Assembly (NCBI GenBank): GCA_919902735.1
Contig: CAKKRM010000205.1
Coordinates: 1-50,250, forward strand
DNA length: 50,250 bases
Reading direction: 5' to 3'
DNA from: Anaerolineales bacterium
GTDB lineage: Bacteria; Chloroflexota; Anaerolineae; Anaerolineales; Villigracilaceae
The translations under genes and the position numbers were made by a program. Of this stretch, positions 1-6,775 are shown one piece after another. The notes below the pieces were generated by a model that was given only the letters and a program-made list of their open reading frames with translations, did no database searches and was not told where the DNA came from. The first letter of the stretch is position 1; every line of letters starts with the position of its first letter.

Positions 1-933
1 GAACGCGGCGTGCAGCTCATCGGCACGGCGCACGGCCAGACCCTCGAAAATCTTTTACTCAACCCAACGCTGAGCGACCTCGTCGGCGGCATTGAAGCGG
101 TCACACTGTCAGACGAGGAAGCCCGTCGGCGCGGCACCCAGAAAACAGTTTTGGAAAGACGCGCTCCTCCAACTTTTGATGTTCTGATCGAGATTCAGAA
201 TCGCGAACGTTTTGCAGTCCATCTCGATATCATGTCTGCGGTGGATGCACTTTTGCGCGATGCGCTTACCCCGCCTGAGATCCGCACCTACGATGAAGCG
301 GGACAAATTCAAATCGAGAAGCCTGCGCCGCCCAAGCCCAGCGCCAAAGTGGATGTAAAAACGCCTCGCCGCACGCGGACGACTGCTACGGCTTCCGAAG
401 AACATTCGCCACGCTCTGAGTCTTTGAACCCGCCCGTTATCGTTACTCCAATCATCGGCACGAAGTTGCAGACCGTGCGCGTGTTCGCGTATGGCGTTGC
501 GCGCAACAGATTGATGCAAGCCGCGAAGAGACTCGGCGTGCCCGCCGTGGTGGTGACCGATGTGGAGGAAGCCAACGTGTTGGTGACTCTGCGGACGTAT
601 TACCGCAACCGCGAGCAAACCGTCATCGAAGCCGAACAGCGCGGGATGCCAATTTATGTTCTGCGCGCAAACACCGTGGCGCAGGTGGAGCAATTCCTCG
701 GCGACCTGTATAACCTGACCGAACATCAAGCCCCGCGAGACAGCATGGACGATGTCCGCCACGAAACCCAGCAAGCGATCTCCGCAGTATTAAACGGCGA
801 ACGCTGGGTAGACCTGCCCCCCGGCACATCCCTTGTGCGCAGACTCCAACACGAGATGGCACGTAATGCTGAGTTGGTTTCTCATTCCTATGGAAAAGAA
901 CCGCGCAGGCACGTGAGGATTTTTAGGGAGTAA
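1..933 (+). CDS. R3H-domain AAA ATPase, C-terminal part (5' truncated by window edge)
   Basis: The reading frame is open from base 1, so the true start lies outside the window; 310 residues are visible. The first residues (GTAHGQTLENLL) resemble the end of the ATPase core of the SpoIIIAA/Ycf45-like family of R3H proteins, followed by the typical segment VGGIEAVTLSDEEARRRGTQK. A basic Pro-rich linker (about residues 100-140) leads to a second domain, and the last 40 residues (RRLQHEMARN...SYGKEPRRHVRIF) have the R3H-like single-stranded nucleic-acid-binding pattern. The Walker motifs would be upstream and cannot be seen. Role in the cell is unknown. It is followed by a heptameric repeat and then tmk on the same strand. 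Family assignment is confident, function is not. Confidence 0.8.
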   Translation, partial: ERGVQLIGTAHGQTLENLLLNPTLSDLVGGIEAVTLSDEEARRRGTQKTVLERRAPPTFDVLIEIQNRERFAVHLDIMSAVDALLRDALTPPEIRTYDEAGQIQIEKPAPPKPSAKVDVKTPRRTRTTATASEEHSPRSESLNPPVIVTPIIGTKLQTVRVFAYGVARNRLMQAAKRLGVPAVVVTDVEEANVLVTLRTYYRNREQTVIEAEQRGMPIYVLRANTVAQVEQFLGDLYNLTEHQAPRDSMDDVRHETQQAISAVLNGERWVDLPPGTSLVRRLQHEMARNAELVSHSYGKEPRRHVRIFRE

Positions 934-937
934 AAAG

Positions 938-1028
938 CGATTAGCGGTTAGCGGTTAGCGGTTAGCGATTAGCATTTAGCTGAAAGCTAACCGCTAAAAG
1001 CTAACCGCTAAAAGCTAATGGCTAAAAT
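938..1028. repeat. Head-to-head array of 7-bp repeats (GCGGTTA / GCTAAAA)
   Basis: Between the R3H gene and tmk lies an array with a period of 7 bases. The left half repeats GCGGTTA or GCGATTA about six times (938-980). After a short GAA spacer near 982-984 the right half repeats GCTAACC or GCTAAAA about six times up to the tmk start codon. The halves are roughly reverse complements, so the transcript could fold into a long imperfect hairpin. There is no T-run, so it is not a standard terminator, and it leaves no Shine-Dalgarno sequence before tmk. Confidence 0.8.
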
Positions 1029-1652
1029 ATGTTCATCACACTCGAAGGCCCCGAAGGCTCCGGCAAGACATCTCACATCCCGCATCTCGTGGAATACCTG
1101 CGAGAGAAGGGATATGTCGTATTTTCCACCCGTGAACCGGGCGGCACATCCATCAGCGAGCAAATCCGCGATATTTTGCACGACTTGAAGAACGCCGAAA
1201 TGCATCCGCGCACGGAGACTCTACTGTATCAGGCTGCGCGCGCCCAGATCGTGGAGCAGGTCATCAAGCCGCGCCTTGCGAACGGTGAGATCGTTATCTC
1301 CGACCGCTACTTTGATTCGACCATCGCCTATCAAGGCTACGGACATCAGCAGGATTTGGAGCAAGTCCGCGCTTTGGTGAAATATGCAACAGGTGGATTA
1401 TCGCCTGACCTGACGATCCTGCTTGACCTCGATGTGGAAGTTGGACTCAGACGAAAAAAACAAAACGAATCCGAATGGAACCGCATGGATGATCATGAAG
1501 TGAAATTCTACGAACGAGTCCGCGCAGGGTATTTGGAAATGGTGAAGCAGGAGCCCGTTCGCTGGGTTGTGGTTAATTCGGACCAGAAGTGGGAGTCTGT
1601 ACAGGAAGAGTTGAGGAGGGTGGTTGTTGGAAGGCTGCAAGTTAAAAGTTGA
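1029..1652 (+). CDS. tmk: Thymidylate kinase
   Basis: Phosphorylates dTMP to dTDP with ATP, an essential cytoplasmic step of dTTP synthesis. The 207-residue protein has the usual length. It starts with the P-loop FITLEGPEGSGKT (residues 2-14), has the dTMP-binding REPGG motif near residue 36 and the DRYFDSTIAYQG segment near residue 95, and the Arg-rich LID region. The ATG at 1029 directly follows a heptameric repeat with no ribosome-binding site. Its end carries the -10 box of the next gene, so the nucleotidyltransferase pair behind it probably has its own transcript. Confidence 0.95.
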   Translation: MFITLEGPEGSGKTSHIPHLVEYLREKGYVVFSTREPGGTSISEQIRDILHDLKNAEMHPRTETLLYQAARAQIVEQVIKPRLANGEIVISDRYFDSTIAYQGYGHQQDLEQVRALVKYATGGLSPDLTILLDLDVEVGLRRKKQNESEWNRMDDHEVKFYERVRAGYLEMVKQEPVRWVVVNSDQKWESVQEELRRVVVGRLQVKS

Positions 1653-1665
1653 AAGTTTATTGCTG

Positions 1666-1671
1666 TATAAT
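1666..1671 (+). promoter_or_regulatory. -10 box of the MNT-HEPN pair (leaderless-type promoter)
   Basis: A perfect TATAAT lies 7 bases before the ATG at 1679. Transcription would start at or next to the start codon, and there is no Shine-Dalgarno sequence in between. A -35 match is weak (GTTAAA at 1641, 19 bases away). The same arrangement occurs at six other genes in this window, which supports it as a real leaderless promoter. Confidence 0.55.
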
Positions 1672-1678
1672 ATTTCCA

Positions 1679-1996
1679 ATGAACACCGCAAGCGAGATCA
1701 TCCAAAAGTGCAAAGAAGTCCTTGCCAAGCAATATGGCAGGAGGCTTAAAGGCGTGATTCTGTATGGGTCAATGGCGCGGGGAGATTATGCAGCATCAAG
1801 CGATATTGACTTGCTTGTGCTACTTGACCTGCCTTTGGATTATTTTGCGGAACTTCGTCAACTTGTGGATGTGTTGTATCCAATTCAACTCGAATCTGAA
1901 CAGTTGATTTCCGCCAAGCCAGTACTATTCAAGGATTTTGAATTAGGCACTGTTTCGCTATATCGAAACGCGCGGCGGGAAGGAGTGGCAGTTTAA
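1679..1996 (+). CDS. MNT-type minimal nucleotidyltransferase
   Basis: A 105-residue member of the small nucleotidyltransferase superfamily. It has the active-site signature GSMARGD at residues 31-37 followed by SSDIDLLV (42-49), which supplies the Gly-Ser and two metal-binding Asp residues; a third acidic residue may be the Glu in PIQLESE. The frame opens earlier with TTG at 1649, but the ATG at 1679 fits the family N-terminus and the TATAAT box 7 bases upstream. It overlaps the following HEPN gene by one base (TAATG). Such MNT-HEPN pairs are widespread; in studied cases the MNT modifies and silences a HEPN RNase toxin. That role is an inference here. Confidence 0.8.
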   Translation: MNTASEIIQKCKEVLAKQYGRRLKGVILYGSMARGDYAASSDIDLLVLLDLPLDYFAELRQLVDVLYPIQLESEQLISAKPVLFKDFELGTVSLYRNARREGVAV

Positions 1997-2379
1997 TGAC
2001 AGATAACTCCGGCGAAATTTCTGCCAATTTGCAAAGGGCTGAAACAAATCTGCAAGCCGCAAAAGACTTAATTGACAAGGAGTATTTTGATATTGCTGCG
2101 GCGCGCGCTTATTATGCTGCTTTCTATGCGGCAAGCGCTTTGCTTTTAAGTCAGGATATTGACACCAACAAACACAGCGGTGTAATTGCATTAATCCATC
2201 AGCACTTTGTAAAAACGGGGAAGCTCGATAAAGAACAGGGGAAGAGTCTGAATTGGCTTTTTGAAATTCGCGGCGTAGGGGATTATGGGGTATCTGTTCA
2301 TGTGGCTTCTGGAGAAGCGTATCTTGCAGTACAGGTTGCAGAAAGGTTTCTGGAATCAACCAAGCAGATACTTGGATAG
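1996..2379 (+). CDS. HEPN-domain protein, partner of the MNT
   Basis: A 127-residue all-helical HEPN (PF05168-type) protein. Visible features are the helix AARAYYAAFYAASALLL near residue 35-50, the conserved Lys-His near residue 58 (NKHSGVI) and the FEIRGVGDY motif near residue 93-100. The strict RX4-6H RNase motif of HepT toxins is not evident, so it may be the non-catalytic or differently acting branch. The start ATG overlaps the MNT stop codon (TAATG), with AGGAG at 1981 about 10 bases upstream, implying translational coupling. Probable toxin or accessory subunit of a toxin-antitoxin-like pair; activity unproven. Confidence 0.75.
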   Translation: MTDNSGEISANLQRAETNLQAAKDLIDKEYFDIAAARAYYAAFYAASALLLSQDIDTNKHSGVIALIHQHFVKTGKLDKEQGKSLNWLFEIRGVGDYGVSVHVASGEAYLAVQVAERFLESTKQILG

Positions 2380-2446
2380 ATTTTTTGCATTACATCGGGG
2401 GAATACATAAGAATTGGAATATTCATCGTTTTATAGGAGAAACAAC

Positions 2447-2956
2447 ATGACCGAAGAACAATGGATACCTGGCAACAAAAAAGAATTAATGTCCGCAATT
2501 GAGCGGGAGTGGAAACTTTTGCTGGAAGTAGCGGAAAAACTGACGGACGAGCAGATGACGACGCCCGACTCCGGCGGATGGTCTCCCAAGGATAACCTTG
2601 CCCATCTTGCCGAGTGGTTAAACATCCTGATGGGATATCACATGGACAAGCGCCCTGATTATGAAGTTTTGAATGTTTTACCTGAAGTTACAAAAGATTG
2701 GGATATGAACGTCATCAATGCCATGCTCTTCGAGCGCAATAAAAACCGTCCGCGTGGCGAAGTGCTGGATGGGTTGAAACAGGCTTACGGGAGTCTGATC
2801 GCGAAACTTGAGTCGACGAGCTTTGAAGACCTGCTCAAGCCGCGTCATGAAAATGACCCGGAGAAACGTCCGCTGCTGATGTGGGTGATTGGCGATACAT
2901 CGGATCATTTCCTTGAACACCGTGAAACGATTGAAAGAGGAATCAAAGAGAACTAA
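2447..2956 (+). CDS. ClbS/DfsB-like DinB-fold four-helix protein
   Basis: A 169-residue protein of the DinB/DfsB four-helix bundle class (DUF1706 type). The pattern KKELMSAIEREWKLLLEVAEKLTDEQM, the SGGWSPKDNLAHLAEW segment (around residue 45-60) and the C-terminal GDTSDHFLEHRETIE are typical, with His residues that could bind a metal. Members include ClbS, a cyclopropane hydrolase, but most have no known substrate. The start at 2447 is preceded by AGGAGA at 2436. It ends one base before the methionine aminopeptidase start and is probably cotranscribed with it. Confidence 0.8.
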   Translation: MTEEQWIPGNKKELMSAIEREWKLLLEVAEKLTDEQMTTPDSGGWSPKDNLAHLAEWLNILMGYHMDKRPDYEVLNVLPEVTKDWDMNVINAMLFERNKNRPRGEVLDGLKQAYGSLIAKLESTSFEDLLKPRHENDPEKRPLLMWVIGDTSDHFLEHRETIERGIKEN

Positions 2957-2957
2957 C

Positions 2958-3704
2958 ATGACTGCTGATTCTGAAAAAGATATTAAATATTTAAAAGCCA
3001 TTGGCCGCGTTTGTGCATTGGCATTGAAGAAAATGATGAAGGAAGCCAAGCCCGGCATGACCACCGCCGAGCTGGATAACATTGGCAGCGAGTTTCTTAA
3101 GAAGGAAGGCGCAACCTCCGCGCCGCAAGCCATGTATCAATTCCCCGGCGCAACCTGCATCAGCATCTCGCCTGTCATCGCGCATGGCATTCCAAATGAC
3201 CACGTGCTGAGCGAAGGCGAGTTGATCAACATCGATGTCTCTGCCGAGATGGACGGTTATTTTTCAGACACCGGCGCTTCGATGGTTGTTGCAAAGCATA
3301 TCCCCGAATACGAGAAAATTCTCGAGGCAACCCGCTCTGCGCTGAACAAGGCCGTCCATGCCGCCGTCGCGCGACAGCCGCTCAATATCATCGGCAAGAC
3401 CATTCAGCAGGAAGCCAAACAAAACGGTTTCAATGTGATCTACGAGTTGACGGGTCACGGCATTGGGCGCCATCTGCACGAGGAGCCATCTGCGGTGCAT
3501 AATTTCTTTAAACAAGATGAACGCCGCATTCTTAACGAAGGGCTGGTTCTGGCCATCGAGCCTTTTCTCACCACCGGCAAGGGACGCGTCGTCGAAAAAA
3601 AGGATCACTGGTCTTTGCAGACAACTGACAAGACCATGGCCGCGCAATTCGAACACACCATCATTGTCACAAAGAACGAGCCGATCATTTTGACTTTGGC
3701 ATAA
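2958..3704 (+). CDS. map: Methionine aminopeptidase, type I
   Basis: Removes the initiator Met from nascent proteins in the cytoplasm, using two divalent metals. The 248-residue length and the M24 'pita-bread' motifs fit: INIDVSAEMDGYFSDTGAS (metal-binding Asp pair, near residue 93-110), ELTGHGIGRHLHEEP (His ligand near 170), GLVLAIEPF (Glu near 200) and the last Glu in AQFEHTIIV near 235. The start at 2958 is chosen because it matches the family N-terminus and lies one base after the previous stop; an upstream in-frame Met at 2889 would overlap that gene. A 20-bp inverted repeat follows and probably ends the transcript. Confidence 0.93.
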   Translation: MTADSEKDIKYLKAIGRVCALALKKMMKEAKPGMTTAELDNIGSEFLKKEGATSAPQAMYQFPGATCISISPVIAHGIPNDHVLSEGELINIDVSAEMDGYFSDTGASMVVAKHIPEYEKILEATRSALNKAVHAAVARQPLNIIGKTIQQEAKQNGFNVIYELTGHGIGRHLHEEPSAVHNFFKQDERRILNEGLVLAIEPFLTTGKGRVVEKKDHWSLQTTDKTMAAQFEHTIIVTKNEPIILTLA

Positions 3705-3708
3705 TCAC

Positions 3709-3769
3709 GTACCGCACACTTGCCCTGGCGCTGTGCGGCTTAAGCCGTACCAGGGCAAGTGTGCGGTAC
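3709..3769. terminator. Long perfect inverted repeat between convergent map and LOG genes
   Basis: Arms of 20 bases match perfectly: 3709-3728 (starting GTACCGCACACTTG) and 3750-3769. The 21-base loop itself contains the palindrome CGGCTTAAGCCG (3736-3747). It sits 5 bases after the map stop and 7 bases before the end of the LOG gene, so it could stop transcription from both sides. It lacks a strong T-run and may be a mobile palindrome rather than a plain terminator. Confidence 0.7.
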
Positions 3770-3776
3770 CCTTTTC

Positions 3777-4358
3777 TCAATCCTCTTTCAACCATCTCTT
3801 CACCGCTTCGTGCGGATGTTCGTACTTTTCCATTTCATTCAATAATTCCGCTGGTTCCATTCGGCAGAAGACGGCGTTGCGATGTTCGGGGAAAACGAAG
3901 CCTTCCACAACTGCATGATCCATTGCCGCGAGCAGGGGATCGTAATATTTTTTCACGTTCAACAGCCCCACAGGTTTCTCGTGTGCGCCGGTTTGCGCCC
4001 AGGTGATGGCCTCAAAGAGTTCGTCCCATGTGCCGAAGCCGCCGGGCAGGGCGATGTAACCGTTTGCGAGTTCGTGCATGCGGGCTTTGCGTCCATGCAT
4101 ATCGGGGGCCACATCCATGCGAGTGAGGCCGATATGCGCGAGCGCGGGCGTATTCATGGATGGGATGATGACGCCGATCACCTCGCCGCCCGCGGACAAG
4201 GCTCCGTTTGCCACTTCGCCCATCAGGCCAGTTTTGCCGCCGCCGTAGATGAGGCGAATGCCCCTGTCAGCGAGGGTGATGCCCATTTGGTAGGCGGCAG
4301 TTTTATAGTCTGCGTGAACCGAGTCGGATGATCCGCAAAAAACACATATTGATTTCAT
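3777..4358 (-). CDS. LOG-family (TIGR00730) Rossmann-fold hydrolase
   Basis: 193 residues with the two diagnostic motifs of the LOG family: GGGKTGLMGEVANGAL near residue 40-55 and PGGFGTWDELFEAITWAQTG near residue 105-124. Characterised relatives release the base from cytokinin or other nucleoside 5'-monophosphates (phosphoribohydrolase) in the cytoplasm; the bacterial role is often purine nucleotide clean-up. The N-terminus MKSICVFCGSS is typical. An AAAGGATG stretch upstream can serve as ribosome-binding site. It is convergent with map and divergent from dnaJ. Confidence 0.9.
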   Translation of the reverse strand: MKSICVFCGSSDSVHADYKTAAYQMGITLADRGIRLIYGGGKTGLMGEVANGALSAGGEVIGVIIPSMNTPALAHIGLTRMDVAPDMHGRKARMHELANGYIALPGGFGTWDELFEAITWAQTGAHEKPVGLLNVKKYYDPLLAAMDHAVVEGFVFPEHRNAVFCRMEPAELLNEMEKYEHPHEAVKRWLKED

Positions 4359-4394
4359 GGCTTTCTCATCCTTTGTTTTTAGAATGATATGGAA

Positions 4395-4446
4395 CGTCCC
4401 GAAGGTTTTCCCGAAGACTTTGGCCGTTTTCCAAACCTTCGGGACG
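4395..4446. repeat. Dispersed inverted repeat, family 1 (CGTCCCGAAGGTT arms), copy 1
   Basis: Arms CGTCCCGAAGGTTT (4395-4408) and its reverse complement (4433-4446) enclose a 24-base variable centre. The same arms occur at 23474, 24335, 42292 and 48092 with unrelated centres. It lies between the divergent LOG and dnaJ genes, so it is not acting only as a terminator. Confidence 0.85.
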
Positions 4447-4478
4447 GTTGTTTCAACTGAAATGAAACGCCCCCGAAT

Positions 4479-4528
4479 GATTTTTGCGCGGAGTCCAAAG
4501 TCTGGAGACTTTGGACTCCGTAAAAATC
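4479..4528. repeat. Hairpin with 14-bp stem upstream of dnaJ
   Basis: CGGAGTCCAAAGTC (4489-4502) and its exact complement (4507-4520) flank a TGGA loop; outer arms GATTTTT (4479) and AAAAATC (4522-4528) extend it. On either strand it ends in A/T-rich sequence, so it may work as a two-way terminator or be another palindromic element. It lies 70 bases before dnaJ. Confidence 0.7.
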
Positions 4529-4598
4529 AGGTTAGAGTTATGTAAGTATAACCTTTGGACGCTTGACTCACACCCATCGCAGGGATGAAAATAGCAGT

Positions 4599-5498
4599 AT
4601 GGAATACAAAGACTATTACAAGATCCTCGGTGTGGAGCGCAAAGCCAGCGCGGACGATATTCGCTCGGCGTATCGCAAGCTTGCCATGAAATATCATCCC
4701 GATAAAAACCCCGGCGACAAAAAAGCCGAGGATAAATTCAAAGATATCAACGAAGCCTATCAGGTTTTGAGCGACGAGCAAAAACGCGCGCGCTACAACC
4801 AGTTGGGCAGCGCGTATTCCAACTTCCGTACGAGCGGCGGCAGGCCAGGTGATTTTCAATGGGATGATTGGTTCCAGCAAAACGCAGGGCAGCGCGGCAA
4901 TGTGGATGATGTGTTTGGCGGTGGCGGCGCCACTTTCTCCGATTTCTTCCGCACCATCTTTGGGGAGGCGGTCCGCTCCTCTCAACGAGGACAGCAAATG
5001 CAACAACCAGAGAGCGGGTATCAACAGGATTTGACGATCAGTTTTCAAGAGGCGTATGAAGGCACGCTGCGCCAATTGCAAACCAATACGCGCAAACTTC
5101 AGGTGCGCATCCCTGCCGGGGTGAAGACGGGTTCCAAAGTGCGGGTGGCAGGCGCGGGACCGGAAGGAACCGATCTTTATCTGGTCGTGCATGTCGAGGA
5201 TGAGAATCGCTTCGAGCGGGATGGAAGCGACCTGACCACGACATCCAGCTTAAGCATTTTTACTTTGATCCTCGGCGGCGAGGCGGAAGTGGACACGCCC
5301 GCTGGTAAAGTTAAATTAAATATTCCCGCAGGTACGCAGACAGACCAGGTTTTTCGGCTGGCAGGGCGCGGAATGCCGAACCTCAAAAGCCCAAATACAA
5401 AAGGCGACCTGTTCGTGAAATTGAAAGTAGAGATTCCAAAATACCTGTCGTCGAAACAGATAGAACTGATCGAAGAAGCGTCTCGTATAAAATTTTAA
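4599..5498 (+). CDS. DnaJ/CbpA-type co-chaperone
   Basis: A 299-residue J-domain protein that would stimulate the Hsp70 DnaK ATPase and deliver clients. The J-domain is residues 1-70 with KYHPDKNP carrying the essential HPD motif. It is followed by a Gly/Phe-rich and Gln-rich linker and the two beta-barrel C-terminal substrate-binding subdomains (about 145-295, e.g. [15 protein letters not shown] and [10 protein letters not shown]). The Cys-rich zinc-finger of true DnaJ is absent, so this is the CbpA class. ATG at 4599 is preferred over an upstream TTG at 4563, because it gives the family N-terminus [12 protein letters not shown]. The protease gene follows after 19 bases. Confidence 0.88.
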   Translation: MEYKDYYKILGVERKASADDIRSAYRKLAMKYHPDKNPGDKKAEDKFKDINEAYQVLSDEQKRARYNQLGSAYSNFRTSGGRPGDFQWDDWFQQNAGQRGNVDDVFGGGGATFSDFFRTIFGEAVRSSQRGQQMQQPESGYQQDLTISFQEAYEGTLRQLQTNTRKLQVRIPAGVKTGSKVRVAGAGPEGTDLYLVVHVEDENRFERDGSDLTTTSSLSIFTLILGGEAEVDTPAGKVKLNIPAGTQTDQVFRLAGRGMPNLKSPNTKGDLFVKLKVEIPKYLSSKQIELIEEASRIKF

Positions 5499-5517
5499 AG
5501 TTGTTCATAGGAGTAGC

Positions 5518-6651
5518 ATGAAAATAAAACGAAGCATTCTTGCTTTCATGGTTTTGGTATTGGCGGCGCTGGCTTGTCAAAATCCCATCCCTGCCGCAGT
5601 TCAACCCACGGTGGTTGTGCAGTCTATCCCAACCATTTCATCCGCCGATGCAAATGTTGTTAACCCAGCTTCTCAGCAGGAAAGTTTGGTTGCGCTGTAT
5701 GAAAACGTGAGCGCGGGCACGGTTGCGATCCTGACGGACCTCGGTTCGGGTTCAGGTTTTGTGTATGACGGGCAGGGGCACATCATCACGAACTTCCACG
5801 TGATCGAAGGCGCGAATATCATTGAAGTCCGTTTCACGTCTGGTTTCATGGCATACGGAACGGTGATCGGGACGGATACTGATTCGGATGTGGCGATTGT
5901 AAAAGTGGATGCGCCCGCGGAGGAACTTCATCCGCTGCCGCTCGGCGATTCAGACTCGCTGAAAGTTGGTCAGACCGTAATCGCCATTGGCAACCCCTTT
6001 GGGCTGGATACGACCATGACGGTCGGCATCATCTCTGCGCTGGGCCGCACATTGGATTCGGCTCACGCATCCCCGGATGGAAACCCATTTACCGCAGGCG
6101 ACATCATTCAAACAGACGCGGCCATCAACCCTGGCAACTCCGGCGGCCCGCTCTTCAACATCAACGGGGAAGTGGTTGGCATCAACCGCGCCATCCGCAC
6201 TACGAACTTTACCGAAACCGGTGAGCCTCTCAATTCCGGTATTAGTTTTGCCATCTCCATCAACATGGTCAAACGTGTTGCGCCTTCGTTGATAGAAACC
6301 GGTAAATACGATTATCCATTTTTGGGCATTGCCTCGATGGACTCACTCAGCCTCGAAATGGTGCAGGCGCTCGGGCTGAAATCCTACACGGGAGCATATG
6401 TCACCAGTGTTGTGCCTGGCGGTCCTGCGGAAAATGCGGGAATCATTGCGGGAGAAACACCCACATCCATTCCCAACCTATTCTCTGGCGGTGACTTGAT
6501 CGTTGCCATCGATGGGCACGAAGCCCGCACCTTCGATGAAATGCTGGCGTATCTCATCACCCACAAATCCCCCGGCGATACGGTGGTACTGACTGTCCTG
6601 CGCGGCGAGGAAAAAGTGGATGTGAGCATCACGCTGGATAAGAGGCCGTAA
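5518..6651 (+). CDS. HtrA/DegP-like serine protease, lipoprotein
   Basis: 377 residues. A signal peptide ends in the lipobox LAALAC (Cys at about residue 20), so the enzyme should be anchored on the outer face of the membrane. The trypsin-like domain shows all three catalytic residues: His in TNFHVIEG, Asp in SDVAIVKV and Ser in NPGNSGGPL. A PDZ domain occupies about residues 265-375 (GAYVTSVVPGGPAENAGI...GGDLIVAIDG). Relatives degrade misfolded envelope proteins. AGGAG lies 9 bases before the ATG. Together with the preceding chaperone gene it forms a protein-quality-control pair, probably cotranscribed. Confidence 0.92.
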   Translation: MKIKRSILAFMVLVLAALACQNPIPAAVQPTVVVQSIPTISSADANVVNPASQQESLVALYENVSAGTVAILTDLGSGSGFVYDGQGHIITNFHVIEGANIIEVRFTSGFMAYGTVIGTDTDSDVAIVKVDAPAEELHPLPLGDSDSLKVGQTVIAIGNPFGLDTTMTVGIISALGRTLDSAHASPDGNPFTAGDIIQTDAAINPGNSGGPLFNINGEVVGINRAIRTTNFTETGEPLNSGISFAISINMVKRVAPSLIETGKYDYPFLGIASMDSLSLEMVQALGLKSYTGAYVTSVVPGGPAENAGIIAGETPTSIPNLFSGGDLIVAIDGHEARTFDEMLAYLITHKSPGDTVVLTVLRGEEKVDVSITLDKRP

Positions 6652-6712
6652 AATCTTTTCAAATGAATCGCGAAGAGCGCGAAGTAAAAAAACATTCTTT
6701 GCCGGTACAAAA

Positions 6713-6745
6713 AGACCTCCGAGTTTTTCGTGGACTCGGAGGTCT
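6713..6745. terminator. Two-way terminator between htrA-like gene and reverse surface-protein gene
   Basis: Perfect 12-bp stem AGACCTCCGAGT (6713-6724) with 6734-6745. On the reverse strand it is followed by TTTTTG, making a good rho-independent terminator for the reverse gene ending at 6776; on the forward strand the tail is weaker. Confidence 0.8.
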
Positions 6746-6775
6746 GCTATATTAAGTAGCTATGGAAGTCCTGCT

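Noticed and set aside
938-1028. Possible CRISPR array
   Set aside because: The unit is 7 bases with no spacers, and it is head-to-head; it does not have CRISPR repeat-spacer structure.
3733-4006. Short forward frames after map
   Set aside because: They arise from the 20-bp inverted repeat and the antisense of the LOG gene.
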